Program-made: the position numbers and the translations under genes
Shown here: positions 17,537 through 25,966 of the stretch, piece after piece
Numbering within the stretch: position 1 is the first letter of the stretch
Layout of the letters: the number at the start of each line of letters is the position of its first letter
Notes under the pieces: model-generated
What the model saw: only the letters and a program-made list of their open reading frames with translations
What the model was told of the DNA's origin: nothing
Databases searched by the model: none
Source of the DNA: Parvibaculum sp045863935
Lineage (GTDB): Bacteria; Pseudomonadota; Alphaproteobacteria; Parvibaculales; Parvibaculaceae
Assembly: GCF_045863935.1 (NCBI RefSeq)
Contig: NZ_BTVP01000006.1
Location: 1-64,000, forward strand
Length of the DNA stretch: 64,000 bases
Direction: 5' to 3'

Positions 17537-17743
17537 TCAGTGGAGGACCTCGCCCTCGCGGCTACGGCGGCCCTCGACCATGTCCTCGACCACGACGCGC
17601 AGCATCCGCCAGGCATCCGCGCGCATTTTCTCGCCGATCTGCTCAAGCTCGCTGACGGCCGTATCGGCATAGGAAAGCGCCTTGCGGCCATGCGTGTCGA
17701 CCATATAGGCGGCGAGCAGGTTGATTTCGCGATCGGTGATCAT
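17537..17743 (-). CDS. small conserved-looking protein of unknown function
   Basis: A 68-aa acidic helical protein starting MITDREINLLAAYMVDTHGRKAL. It has no membrane segment, no cysteines and no motif I recognise. The ATG at 17743 has GGAG about 10 bases upstream; a TTG 33 bases earlier (MANKSNRR) would give 79 aa. It is coded in the same direction as the esterase but with its own leader. Codon use looks like a real gene. Function unknown. Confidence 0.6.
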   Translation of the reverse strand: MITDREINLLAAYMVDTHGRKALSYADTAVSELEQIGEKMRADAWRMLRVVVEDMVEGRRSREGEVLH

Positions 17744-17910
17744 GTCTCGGGGTCTCCGGTTGGACTTGTTTGCCAACCGGATTGCAACCCCCGGACCAGA
17801 CCGAAAATCACAATAAAATCAAATACTTAAATCTGATTCACACGGGCGCACCGAACCGGCCCGGCAAGCTTTGCCGGAACGAATGGGACGGGAACCGGCC
17901 GATTTTGCCG

Positions 17911-18456
17911 CTACCCCTTGAAACCGCCCTCGTCGAGGAAGCTCCGTTCCTCCGGCGTCGTCTCGCGGCCCAGGATCGCATTGCGATGCGGGAAGCGGCC
18001 GAAGCGGCGGATGATGTCGCGGTGTTCGATGGCGAACTTCATCGTCTCGGGATCGTCGAGACGCTGGGCGAAATAAGTCAGGCCCTGCTCCTGCGCGGCG
18101 AGGTCTTCGGCGTGCATATAGGGCATGTAGAACCATTTGCGCGCGGTGGCAGGCGTCTCGACATCGAAGCGGCGGCGCACGCTTTCATCCGCAAGCGACA
18201 GCGCCTTCCCGTCCTGCAGGAAGGCGCGGTGATCGTTCCGCCAGAGATTGCGCGAGAACTGGTCGAGCACGAGGATGAGGGCAAGCATGCCTTGCGCATC
18301 GCCCGCCCATGCGTCGAGCCTGCCTGACGCCGCCTGCGCATGTGTCTCCGCGAAGCGGCGGCGGATATCGACGTCGAAGGCATCGCTCTTCGCGAACCAT
18401 TTTTCCGGTCCGGCCGCGAACCAGAAATCGAGAACGTCGCGCGGGCGGCTGGTCAA
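17911..18456 (-). CDS. DUF924 family protein
   Basis: A protein of about 181 aa matching the DUF924 (YPO3515-like) family. It begins RDVLDFWFAAGPEKWF and contains the typical LVLDQFSRNLWR, WFYMPYMHAED and GRFPHRNAILGR. The proposed start is a TTG at 18456 overlapping the stop of the upstream acyl-CoA ligase (TTGA), with a GGAAGG stretch upstream. No ATG or GTG in frame fits the family start as well. The overlap implies translational coupling. The biochemical role of DUF924 is not established. Confidence 0.75.
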   Translation of the reverse strand: MTSRPRDVLDFWFAAGPEKWFAKSDAFDVDIRRRFAETHAQAASGRLDAWAGDAQGMLALILVLDQFSRNLWRNDHRAFLQDGKALSLADESVRRRFDVETPATARKWFYMPYMHAEDLAAQEQGLTYFAQRLDDPETMKFAIEHRDIIRRFGRFPHRNAILGRETTPEERSFLDEGGFKG

Positions 18457-20024
18457 TTGACCATCCGGGTCCGGCCTTCCCAGTAGGGCGCCCGCAACTC
18501 GCGGCGGAGAATCTTGCCCGACGGGTTGCGGGGCAGCGCGTCGATGAAGTCGACCGACTTCGGCACCTTGAAGCTCGCGATGCGCGTCTTTGCGAAGGCG
18601 ATGATCTCGTCGGGTGTCGCCTCCTCGCCGGGCTTCAGCACCACGATCGCCTTCACAGCCTCCCCCCATTTCTCATGCGGCACGCCGACAACGGCGGCAT
18701 CGGCAATCGCCGGGTGACCGAACAGCGCGTTCTCGACTTCGGCCGGATAGATGTTCTCACCGCCCGAGACGATCATGTCCTTCACGCGGTCGTGGATGAA
18801 GAGGAAGCCGTCCGTGTCGAAGAAGCCGGCATCGCCCGAATAGAACCAGCCGTCGCGAACGGCATCCTCAGTAGCTTCGGCCCGGTTCCAGTATCCCTTC
18901 ATCACCGAACCGCCGCGAATGACGATCTCGCCGACGTCGCCCACCGGCACATCCTTGCCGTTCTCGTCGACGACGCGGATTTCCATATCGGGATTGGGCA
19001 GGCCGCAGGAGCGCAGCTTGCCCTTCGCCGGATCATGCGCGTCCGGCGGCAGGCTCGTGGCGCCGCCCGAGGTCTCGGTGAGGCCGTAGAGCTGCACGAA
19101 GCCCGCGCCCTTGAAGGTTTCCTGCGCGCGGCGGAGCACATCTTCGGCGATGGGCGACGCGCCGTAGAGGATCTGGCGCAGGCTCGAAACGTCGACCTCG
19201 CCTATATTCGGCTGCTGCAGCAGGAAGAGGATCACCGCCGGCACCATGAAGGAGATGGTGAGCTTTTCCGTTTCGATCAGCTTCAGGATCACCTGCGGAT
19301 CGACATCCTTCAGGATCACGTTCCGGCAGCCGTGCAGATTGCCGAGAAGGCCGATATTGACGCCCGCGACATGGAAAAGCGGCATGCAGACGAGCACGAC
19401 GTCTTCTTCACCCCAGTTCGCCCAGCCCGCGCCCTCGCCCTGCCTGAAGACGGAAATGTAGTTGGCGTTGGTGAGCTGCACGCCCTTCGGATGGCCGGTG
19501 GTGCCGCTCGTGTAAAGCTGAATGACGTCGTCGTCCAGCGAAGCGGGGAGCATCGGGTCTTCCGCCTTCGCGGCATCGCGCCAGTCGTCGAAGGACTGCC
19601 AGTCGTTGCGGCCGCCATCGAGCGCGATCACCTTGCGGACCGTCGGGCAGTCCGGCAGCACTTTTTCGACGAGGTCGTAGAACTCGGCGCCGACGAAGAG
19701 GATTTCGGTCTTCGAATCGTTCAGCACATAGGCAACTTCCGGCGCCGCGAGACGCCAGTTGACGCCCACCACCACGGCCTTGGCCTTGAAGGCGCCATAG
19801 AGCATCTCGAAATAGCGGTCCGACCCCTTGCCCATGAAGCCGATGCGGGAATCGGGCTTGCAGCCATCCGCGATCAGCGCCTGCGCAACCTGGCTGGCTC
19901 GCCGGTCGAGTTCGGCATAGGTCGTTTCCCGGCCCTCGAAGACCTGCGCGACGGCGTCCGGCCGGACGGCGGCCTGCGCGCGCGTAACGTCTGCAACACA
20001 TTTGATCCGTTCGGCGTCGAACAT
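18453..20024 (-). CDS. long-chain fatty-acid--CoA ligase (class I adenylate-forming)
   Basis: A 523-aa ATP-dependent acyl-CoA synthetase. The P-loop is YTSGTTGHPKGV near residue 172, the acyl/adenylate region LYGLTETSGG near 298, the hinge GWFYSGDAGFFDTDGFLFIHDR near 400, and the catalytic lysine region LPRNPSGKILRRELR near 508. The family activates fatty or aryl-alkanoic acids; chain preference cannot be read. It overlaps the DUF924 gene by 4 bases and is divergent from the CMD-SDR operon across a 247-base gap. Confidence 0.92.
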   Translation of the reverse strand: MFDAERIKCVADVTRAQAAVRPDAVAQVFEGRETTYAELDRRASQVAQALIADGCKPDSRIGFMGKGSDRYFEMLYGAFKAKAVVVGVNWRLAAPEVAYVLNDSKTEILFVGAEFYDLVEKVLPDCPTVRKVIALDGGRNDWQSFDDWRDAAKAEDPMLPASLDDDVIQLYTSGTTGHPKGVQLTNANYISVFRQGEGAGWANWGEEDVVLVCMPLFHVAGVNIGLLGNLHGCRNVILKDVDPQVILKLIETEKLTISFMVPAVILFLLQQPNIGEVDVSSLRQILYGASPIAEDVLRRAQETFKGAGFVQLYGLTETSGGATSLPPDAHDPAKGKLRSCGLPNPDMEIRVVDENGKDVPVGDVGEIVIRGGSVMKGYWNRAEATEDAVRDGWFYSGDAGFFDTDGFLFIHDRVKDMIVSGGENIYPAEVENALFGHPAIADAAVVGVPHEKWGEAVKAIVVLKPGEEATPDEIIAFAKTRIASFKVPKSVDFIDALPRNPSGKILRRELRAPYWEGRTRMVN

Positions 20025-20271
20025 GGCGTCGTTTCCTCTCCAGATTTCTCGGCAATGGTGCCGTTTCGCGCGGGCAGGCCCTCCGCCCCGGCGCGTTCAT
20101 GCCATTACCGGCAGCCCTTTTCGGGTTCTCTTGTGCGCCAGTGTAGCCACCCTTGCGGGCGGGGCAAGAGAAGCCGGAAGCGCCCAAAAGGGGAATGCGG
20201 CTGGACGCAGCGTCGGCGCGGGTTAGACTGCCCGGCAAAGAAAACAACACTCAGGGAAGGAACAAGCGAGC

Positions 20272-20823
20272 ATGGCCCGCATCCCCTATTTCGACACCGC
20301 AAAGGCAACCGGCCGCGCAGCGAAAACCTACGAGAAGCTGCCGAACCTCAACATCTTCCGGATGCTCGGCCATTCGGGCGACATGATCGACGGCTTCATC
20401 AAGCTCGGGAATGAAATCCTCATTCACGGCGACCTCGATCCGGTGCTGCGCGAAATCGCAATCGTGCGGACGGGCGTGCTGCGCGGCTCGACATACGAGG
20501 TCTACCAGCACGAGGAAATCTCCCGGAAGATCGGCATGTCCGAGGAACTCATCAAGGCGATCCATGAGGGACCGGAAGCGAAGGTCTTCGACGAGACGCA
20601 GCGGCAGGTCATGCGCTTCACCGACGACGTTGTGAGGAACACGCGCGCCTCCGACGCGACCTTCAATCCGCTGGCGGAAAAGCTCGGCTACAAGCAGCTC
20701 CAGGAACTCATCATCACCATCGGCTTCTACACGCTGGTCTCGAACTTCCTCGAAACCTTCGACGTCGATATCGAGGATCCGGGCCACAAGTCGGGCGTGA
20801 AGCTGCCCGGCATGCAGGACTGA
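20272..20823 (+). CDS. carboxymuconolactone decarboxylase (CMD) family protein, Cys-less
   Basis: A 183-aa AhpD-like/CMD-fold protein. It contains the family segments LREIAIVRTGVLRGSTYEVYQH and LQELIITIGFYTLVSNFLETF. Where AhpD has CxxC and many relatives a single Cys (CGSxYE), this one reads RGSTYE, so it has no redox cysteine; His in VYQH and the Glu residues are kept. AAGGAA lies upstream of the ATG. It is the first gene of a three-gene operon with a CMD paralog 5 bases downstream and an SDR. The fold fits a decarboxylase, isomerase or hydratase of a small acid, but no substrate can be named. Confidence 0.85.
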   Translation: MARIPYFDTAKATGRAAKTYEKLPNLNIFRMLGHSGDMIDGFIKLGNEILIHGDLDPVLREIAIVRTGVLRGSTYEVYQHEEISRKIGMSEELIKAIHEGPEAKVFDETQRQVMRFTDDVVRNTRASDATFNPLAEKLGYKQLQELIITIGFYTLVSNFLETFDVDIEDPGHKSGVKLPGMQD

Positions 20824-20828
20824 CGCCG

Positions 20829-21395
20829 ATGGCACGCCTTCCCTATCCCGACCCCGCGACCCTGCCGCCTGCCGCGCGCGAACTCTCCGCGCGGCTCCCG
20901 CAACTCAACATCTTCCGCATGCTCGCAGGCAGCGGCCCCTCCTTCGTGCCCTTCATGGCGCTGATCAATGCCTATCTGAACGAAGGGCTTCTCGACGCGG
21001 AACTTCGCGAGCTGGTGATCCTTCGCGTCGGCCACCTGTGCGGATCGGGCTATGAGCAGCATCAGCACCGCCGCGTCTCCGGGATGCTGGGCATGAGCCC
21101 GGAACGGATCGCGGCGGCCGAAGGCACACTGCCCTCGCCTCTCTTCAACGAGGCGGAAAACGCCGTCCTCACCTTTACCGACGATCAGGTCGCGAATGTG
21201 AAGGCGGATGCGACGCTCTTCGCCGAGGCGAGAAAGCATCTCGGAGACGCCGGGATGCAGGAACTCGTCATCATCATCGGCATCTACCTTCTCGTCTGCC
21301 GTTACCTCGAAACATTCGAGATCGAACTCGAGGAGACGGATATCTCCACGAGCGGCCTCGACGAAATCAGGCGGAGCATGGAAGGCCATGGCTGA
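20829..21395 (+). CDS. carboxymuconolactone decarboxylase (CMD) family protein
   Basis: A 188-aa paralog of the preceding product, sharing LPQLNIFRML and the final LETFEIELEE. Its active region reads LRVGHLCGSGYEQHQHR, with the single cysteine and histidine usual for the single-Cys CMD class. The two neighbouring CMD subunits may form a mixed hexamer, in which only one carries the cysteine (inference). The stop overlaps the SDR start by 8 bases. Confidence 0.85.
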   Translation: MARLPYPDPATLPPAARELSARLPQLNIFRMLAGSGPSFVPFMALINAYLNEGLLDAELRELVILRVGHLCGSGYEQHQHRRVSGMLGMSPERIAAAEGTLPSPLFNEAENAVLTFTDDQVANVKADATLFAEARKHLGDAGMQELVIIIGIYLLVCRYLETFEIELEETDISTSGLDEIRRSMEGHG

Positions 21396-22239
21396 CAAAG
21401 GGGCGGACAAGGAAGGCTATGTGAGGCCGCTGCCACCGGAATCGGAAGGCAGGGCGCCGGGACGCGGAAGGCTCGCGGGCCGCCATATTCTCGTGGTCGG
21501 CGGCGGCCAGCGCGTGCTCGATGCGGCAACCGATCCCGTCGGCAACGGGCGCGCCATGTCGCTTCTCTTCGCGCGGGAAGGCGCGGAAGTCGCGGTTGCC
21601 GACATGAACCTCCCCTCCGCCGAGGCAACCGTGTCGCAGATCGTCGGGGAAGGCGGCAAGGCGCATGCGATCGAGGCGGATATTTCGAAGCCCGCCGACA
21701 TAACGGCCATGATTGCCGAAGCGGAGACGGCGCTCGGCACGCTCGACGGGCTCGTCCTTAATGTCGGTATCGGCGTCGGCGGGCTCGGCCTTGAAGGCGC
21801 GACACCCGAGGACTGGGACAAAGTGCTCGCCGTGAACCTCCGCGGCCCCATGCTCTGCTGCAAGGCGGCGCTGCCGAGGCTCGCGGACGGTTCGCCCGTC
21901 GTCTTCATTTCGTCCATTGCCGGGCTCGTCGCGGGCTCGCGGCTCCCCGCCTATGACGCCTCGAAAGCGGCGCTTGGCGGGCTGATGCGGCATGTCGCGC
22001 TCGAAGGATCGCGGCGCGGCATCCGGGCGAACATCGTGGCGCCGGGCCTTGTCGACACGCCGCTTGGCCGCCTGGCAACGCAAGGCCGCCCCTCGCGCGG
22101 ACGCACGCCCGTTCCCTTCGGGCGGCAGGCGACGGCCTGGGAAATCGCCTATGCGGCGCTCTTTCTCGTGTCGGACGAAAGCGTCTATGTGACGGCGCAG
22201 ACGATCGCCGTCGACAGCGGGCTCACGGGCATTTCCTGA
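21388..22239 (+). CDS. SDR family oxidoreductase with altered cofactor loop
   Basis: A 283-aa SDR. After a 30-residue N-terminal extension the first strand reads ILVVGGGQRVLDAATDPVGNGRAMSLL. The usual TGxxxGIG loop is expanded by several residues (GGGQRVLD...DPVGNGRA). The rest is regular: NVGIG in place of NNAG, serine in FISSIAG and YDASK. The ending TIAVDSGLTG is typical. It overlaps the CMD gene by 8 bases, so expression is coupled. The expanded loop is a known variant in some SDRs, but its effect on NAD/NADP choice is unclear. Confidence 0.85.
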   Translation: MADKGADKEGYVRPLPPESEGRAPGRGRLAGRHILVVGGGQRVLDAATDPVGNGRAMSLLFAREGAEVAVADMNLPSAEATVSQIVGEGGKAHAIEADISKPADITAMIAEAETALGTLDGLVLNVGIGVGGLGLEGATPEDWDKVLAVNLRGPMLCCKAALPRLADGSPVVFISSIAGLVAGSRLPAYDASKAALGGLMRHVALEGSRRGIRANIVAPGLVDTPLGRLATQGRPSRGRTPVPFGRQATAWEIAYAALFLVSDESVYVTAQTIAVDSGLTGIS

Positions 22240-22258
22240 CGTTCGGCGTTTCCGGCGT

Positions 22259-23404
22259 TCAGGAACCGGGACCGTAACCGAAATAGCGCGCGACCGGGGA
22301 CGTGCGGTCGCGGATGGCGTGGAGGTCTTCCGGCGGGAAGTCGGGCTGGTAGTAGTCGGGCACATGGAGACGGGTTCGCGCCCGATCCACGAGAGCGTCC
22401 GAATAATCCAGACCGCAATGATCGAGAATCCGCGCCATCACCGCACCCGGTTGCTCGCAGAGATCTTCGTAGCGCACCACGAGCACCGCCTCGGCAAGCG
22501 CAGGGTTTTCCTCGATCCGCTCAGCGAGATAGCCATAGACCTCGCGCCACTGCAGCGCCCAGCCTTCGGCCTCGCGGCCCTCTGCCCACAGATCGGCGAT
22601 TTCCGTCGCAACCGCCTCGCTGCCGCAATTGACCGGCGCGCGGTCGAGCCCGAATTCGAAATGTCCGGCGCGCGCAAGATGCGCCCGGGACTCTGGATGC
22701 TCCACTTCGCCTTTCACGAACAGACGGTGTTGCTTCATCAGCGAAGCGACATGCCAGATGGGTCCGCGCACGGGAACGACGAAGCGCGCATCGGGAAACA
22801 TGCGCAACAGATAGTCGAGACGCGTGATGTTGTAGTTCGCCTTGGCGAGATAGCGCTCGCCGCCGCGCACGAAGAGAAGCTTGCGAATATGCGCCCGCAG
22901 GAAATCCTCGAATTCCGGATGTATCGCATCGCCGCCGAAGGTTTCGTCCCAGAGACGCTTGTGGAGATGCTGAAAGAAACTCATCCAGATCGGCTCTTCG
23001 AAAGCTTCCGGGCTTTCCGAGGTGACATAGATGCCGTCCTTGTGCGCGCGCTCCTCCGGCGCGTCTTCCTTGAAGGGCATGTAGTCGACAAGCTTGTTCC
23101 AGAGGATCGGCGTGAAGAGGGGCGGAAAATCGCGATAGCGATGTGTCGCCACCTGAGGATGGTCGGCAAGAAGTTCGAGCAGGACCGTGCTGCCGCTGCG
23201 TGCAAGACCGCTGACCCAGACGGGCGCGCGAACGGGAATGTCGTCGAAGCGGTCCTCGAAGAGACGTGTCTCGATCTTCGCGAGCGACTGCATGAGCTTC
23301 GGACGGCGGTAGAGAATGCGGCCCATCACATCCATCCAGGGCGTGACGGCGAACTTGTCCGCGGCCGGAGTATCCTGCTTCGTCACATGTCCCTGGACAC
23401 TCAT
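22259..23404 (-). CDS. sulfotransferase family protein (PAPS-type)
   Basis: A 381-aa member of the sulfotransferase 3/Stf-type family. The 5'-phosphosulfate loop is VSGLARSGSTVLLELL near residue 65; the 3'-phosphate region reads ARFVVPVRGPIWHVAS near 215, and VVRYEDLCEQP near 320. Such enzymes move sulfate from PAPS to a hydroxyl or amine of a lipid, sugar or small molecule in the cytoplasm. The start overlaps the stop of the upstream membrane-protein gene (ATGA). It is the last gene of a four-gene operon that begins with an arylsulfotransferase-like propeller. Confidence 0.85.
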   Translation of the reverse strand: MSVQGHVTKQDTPAADKFAVTPWMDVMGRILYRRPKLMQSLAKIETRLFEDRFDDIPVRAPVWVSGLARSGSTVLLELLADHPQVATHRYRDFPPLFTPILWNKLVDYMPFKEDAPEERAHKDGIYVTSESPEAFEEPIWMSFFQHLHKRLWDETFGGDAIHPEFEDFLRAHIRKLLFVRGGERYLAKANYNITRLDYLLRMFPDARFVVPVRGPIWHVASLMKQHRLFVKGEVEHPESRAHLARAGHFEFGLDRAPVNCGSEAVATEIADLWAEGREAEGWALQWREVYGYLAERIEENPALAEAVLVVRYEDLCEQPGAVMARILDHCGLDYSDALVDRARTRLHVPDYYQPDFPPEDLHAIRDRTSPVARYFGYGPGS

Positions 23405-24126
23405 GCGATCCTCCCGGCCTTCTTGATGATCAGTGAAAAAAGCAGGAAGAGCCCGAAGAAGAGCACCTCCCAACCGCGCAGCCATGAAGGCCCGACCGGC
23501 AGCACTTCAAGTGCGGGAAGCGCCACCTCGACCCGGTCGATCGGAACGCTTTCGGGAAGATATCCGGCGGGGTTTGCAATCAGCCAGTTCCACCATCGGC
23601 GCTTCTCGATGACGGGGACCGGCGCACCCATGGCGACATCCGAGACGATGTCGCCTTCCGGTGCGCGCACCACGACACGCCTGCCCTCGCCGCCGCGCTC
23701 GACGATGGCGGCCTGATAGGCGCCCGGCGCCGCCGTCGCCGCGGCATGTTCGCTCTCGCCGGGAAAACGATGGCCATAATCGTTGGACAACCAGACGATG
23801 AGCGCAATTATGGGCAGCGACGCCACAAGCGCCGAAGGCAGAGCGAGCGCCACGCGCGCCCAAGCGCTCCGGAACATGCGCGCGATGAGGGGCCAGGCCT
23901 CGTCCATGTCGCCGTCGAATGCGTTGAGTTCCCGCCGCGCCACAAGCGCTTCCGTCTCCGCGGCGGCAAGACGCCTCTGCGGCGAGAGAAGCTTGTAGAG
24001 CCACATGGAAAGCGCCGCCGCCACCATGGCCCAGACGACGAGCCTCACTGCGGCCGGCAAGGGAGACATCAGCGCCTCGACACCGCGAAAAACCGGCGCA
24101 GGAAGATCGAAGAGACCCATCGGCAC
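23401..24126 (-). CDS. three-helix inner-membrane protein of unknown function
   Basis: A 241-aa protein with a membrane helix near residues 25-45, a cytoplasmic-looking helical segment (LAAAETEALVARRELNAFDGDMDEAW) near 52-80, a second helix near 92-113, a soluble beta-rich part at about 120-215, and a final helix near 218-236. The helix, coiled-coil, helix layout recalls Oxa1/EMC3-type or DUF106 insertases, but this is only a shape resemblance. GTG at 24126 has GAGG six bases upstream; ATG at 24120 is the alternative. It overlaps the sulfotransferase gene by 4 bases. Confidence 0.75.
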   Translation of the reverse strand: MPMGLFDLPAPVFRGVEALMSPLPAAVRLVVWAMVAAALSMWLYKLLSPQRRLAAAETEALVARRELNAFDGDMDEAWPLIARMFRSAWARVALALPSALVASLPIIALIVWLSNDYGHRFPGESEHAAATAAPGAYQAAIVERGGEGRRVVVRAPEGDIVSDVAMGAPVPVIEKRRWWNWLIANPAGYLPESVPIDRVEVALPALEVLPVGPSWLRGWEVLFFGLFLLFSLIIKKAGRIA

Positions 24127-24137
24127 GGCACACCTCG

Positions 24138-24383
24138 CTATCGCATGGAGGAAGACCGCGTCTCCTGCTGCGCTAATCTCCGCGTCGCCGCCAGTTTCCG
24201 GCGGCGCAGCATGCGGCGGATCGGCCAGCCGATAACGAACACAATGGCGGCCCCGACGGCGAGCAGAACGCCTATCAACGCGCTGACGACACTGAGCCCC
24301 GCACCGGGGCCGACATAGGCCGCCGCAGGCGCGGCATAACCCGCCACCGCGACGAGGATCATGAGAGAAATACGCAACTTCAT
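24138..24383 (-). CDS. small membrane protein with YVGPGAG motif
   Basis: An 81-aa protein: N-terminal signal or helix (LRISLMILVAVAGYAAPAAA), then YVGPGAGLS, a second membrane helix (ALIGVLLAVGAAIVFVIGW) and a strongly basic end (PIRRMLRRRK). Short proteins with this VGPGAG arrangement occur next to membrane sulfatase/sulfotransferase-like genes in other bacteria as far as I recall; no function is known to me. AAAGGAG lies 7 bases before the ATG. It lies between the propeller gene (11-base gap) and the three-helix protein (11-base gap). Confidence 0.75.
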   Translation of the reverse strand: MKLRISLMILVAVAGYAAPAAAYVGPGAGLSVVSALIGVLLAVGAAIVFVIGWPIRRMLRRRKLAATRRLAQQETRSSSMR

Positions 24384-24394
24384 GACTTTCTCCT

Positions 24395-25792
24395 TTACCG
24401 GTACACGCCGGCGCTGGATTGAGAGACGGGCGCGAGCGCGAAGTCGAGTCCGGACGGCGTGTACCGCCGCCCCCAAACCACGATCGGAAGTTTCTTGTCG
24501 CCTTCGCCGCCGCGAACCGGATTGACGTATTGCCAGACGACCTTGCCTTCCGGAGTGACCTCGATGAGGCGGCCGCCCTGCGACTCGGTAATGAGCGTAT
24601 TGCCGTTGCCGAGGCGCTGCACCGAAGCGCGGAGCACGCTTTTCAGCGGATCGTCCTTCGTACCTTCGTACTGCCAGACGATTTCCATGGTCTCCGGATC
24701 GAACTCCATGACGCGGGAGCCGGCCGGACCGTTGTAGTTGCCGTTGTTGTCGAAAAGTAAAACATTCCCGCTGGCAAGCGGTTCCACGGAATGCTGCCCC
24801 ACCCAGGGACCGAGCGTGCCCCAGACGAACTTTTCCGTTTCCGGGTCGAGTACGGCGACAAGCTTCAGGTTGCGGATGCTGAGCATCAGGTCACCTTCGC
24901 GCGCCATGCTCATGTGAGCCGCCGCCTCTTTGCCCACCTCCCTGACGGAATTCGTGTGAAGCGGATCTTGCGCCGTGCGCCGGTTGAGGCCCGATAGCAG
25001 CCACTTGAAGCGGGAATTCGCAATGGCCTTGAGAAGCGAAATACGCTTCTCGACCTTGCCCTCGGGCGAGAGGATGACAAGGAAATCCTCGATCAGCGGC
25101 GGTTCCAGTCCTCCCTGCCCTTCAACGGGTTCGTGTCTCATCTCATGCGTCAGGGCATAGATCGTGCCGTCCGCGCCGATACCGACATCGTGATGCGCAC
25201 GCTCGTCGAGATAACTCCAGACGACATTCGAGTCCTTGTCGAGCTTGACGAGCCCGAGTCCCCAGGGCGTGTCGCCCGACCCTTCGTAAACGGCAAGGAG
25301 ATCGCCGTTCGGATACATGTAGGTCCTGCGCATATAGACGAACGGGCCGAGGGACCCGGCCGTCGCTTCACTGCCGGTCCATATTTTCTCAGGATCGATA
25401 TGCCAGCGATGAACCACATTGCCTTTCATATCGACAAGAAAGGCGCTGGGCTTATGCGAGGAGGAATAGAGCGTGTAGCCTTCTTCAACCTCGTCGGGCA
25501 GAAGAGTCGTCACGCCCTTGTCGTCTGTCAGTGCGTCGTACCAGAGGTCGGTCTTGTAAGGGTCGCTGTACTCGGTCGCTTTCGCATAGAGAGCACCCGC
25601 CGCGTCATAGGCATTGGTAAGGAGCTTCGAGGGCGGAAGTTTCGCAAGCATCACCACAGAGCCGGCGATGAAGGCGATCAGCGCTATCGAGAGAAAAAAG
25701 ACGAGCGGGCCGATCCACCGGCTCCCGAACGTCCCGTGGTCGTCTTCGCCTGCCTTTTCGCCATGGCGGATCTCAGCATGCTGGTATGCCAT
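24395..25792 (-). CDS. membrane-anchored arylsulfotransferase (ASST)-like beta-propeller protein
   Basis: A 465-aa protein with one N-terminal membrane helix (residues about 27-50) and a periplasmic propeller. Segments match the arylsulfotransferase family: HHDVGIGADGTIYALTHEM, DPLHTNSV, LMLSIRNLKLVAVLD, VWGTLGPWVGQHS and NVLLFDNNGNYNGPAG. Several conserved histidines are present, so an active-site His is possible. Classical AssT moves sulfate between phenols without PAPS. The operon partner is a PAPS-type sulfotransferase, suggesting a sulfate relay, although this propeller class may also be non-catalytic. Confidence 0.8.
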   Translation of the reverse strand: MAYQHAEIRHGEKAGEDDHGTFGSRWIGPLVFFLSIALIAFIAGSVVMLAKLPPSKLLTNAYDAAGALYAKATEYSDPYKTDLWYDALTDDKGVTTLLPDEVEEGYTLYSSSHKPSAFLVDMKGNVVHRWHIDPEKIWTGSEATAGSLGPFVYMRRTYMYPNGDLLAVYEGSGDTPWGLGLVKLDKDSNVVWSYLDERAHHDVGIGADGTIYALTHEMRHEPVEGQGGLEPPLIEDFLVILSPEGKVEKRISLLKAIANSRFKWLLSGLNRRTAQDPLHTNSVREVGKEAAAHMSMAREGDLMLSIRNLKLVAVLDPETEKFVWGTLGPWVGQHSVEPLASGNVLLFDNNGNYNGPAGSRVMEFDPETMEIVWQYEGTKDDPLKSVLRASVQRLGNGNTLITESQGGRLIEVTPEGKVVWQYVNPVRGGEGDKKLPIVVWGRRYTPSGLDFALAPVSQSSAGVYR

Positions 25793-25966
25793 GCCTGTTC
25801 CTCCTCTGTCCGCCCATCCAGATCGAAACGTGAGGTCGTGGCGACAACAAGACGGAAGCTGGGCAATTAGGGGGCGGAACCGGCAGCGCCGCGCCGGTCA
25901 ATGAACGCTTGAAGCGGGCGGCCTGCGGCCCGACACTCTGCACAACAACTCATCAGGGGGATTTCC

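Noticed and set aside
20126..20172. TTCTCTTG/CAAGAGAA inverted repeat in the divergent gap at 20.1 kb
   Set aside because: Arms are only 8 bases with 31 bases between them; too weak to call an operator or terminator.
18309..20414. 701-codon plus-strand frame across the acyl-CoA ligase
   Set aside because: Antisense shadow with no recognisable domain; the ligase on the minus strand has all adenylation motifs.
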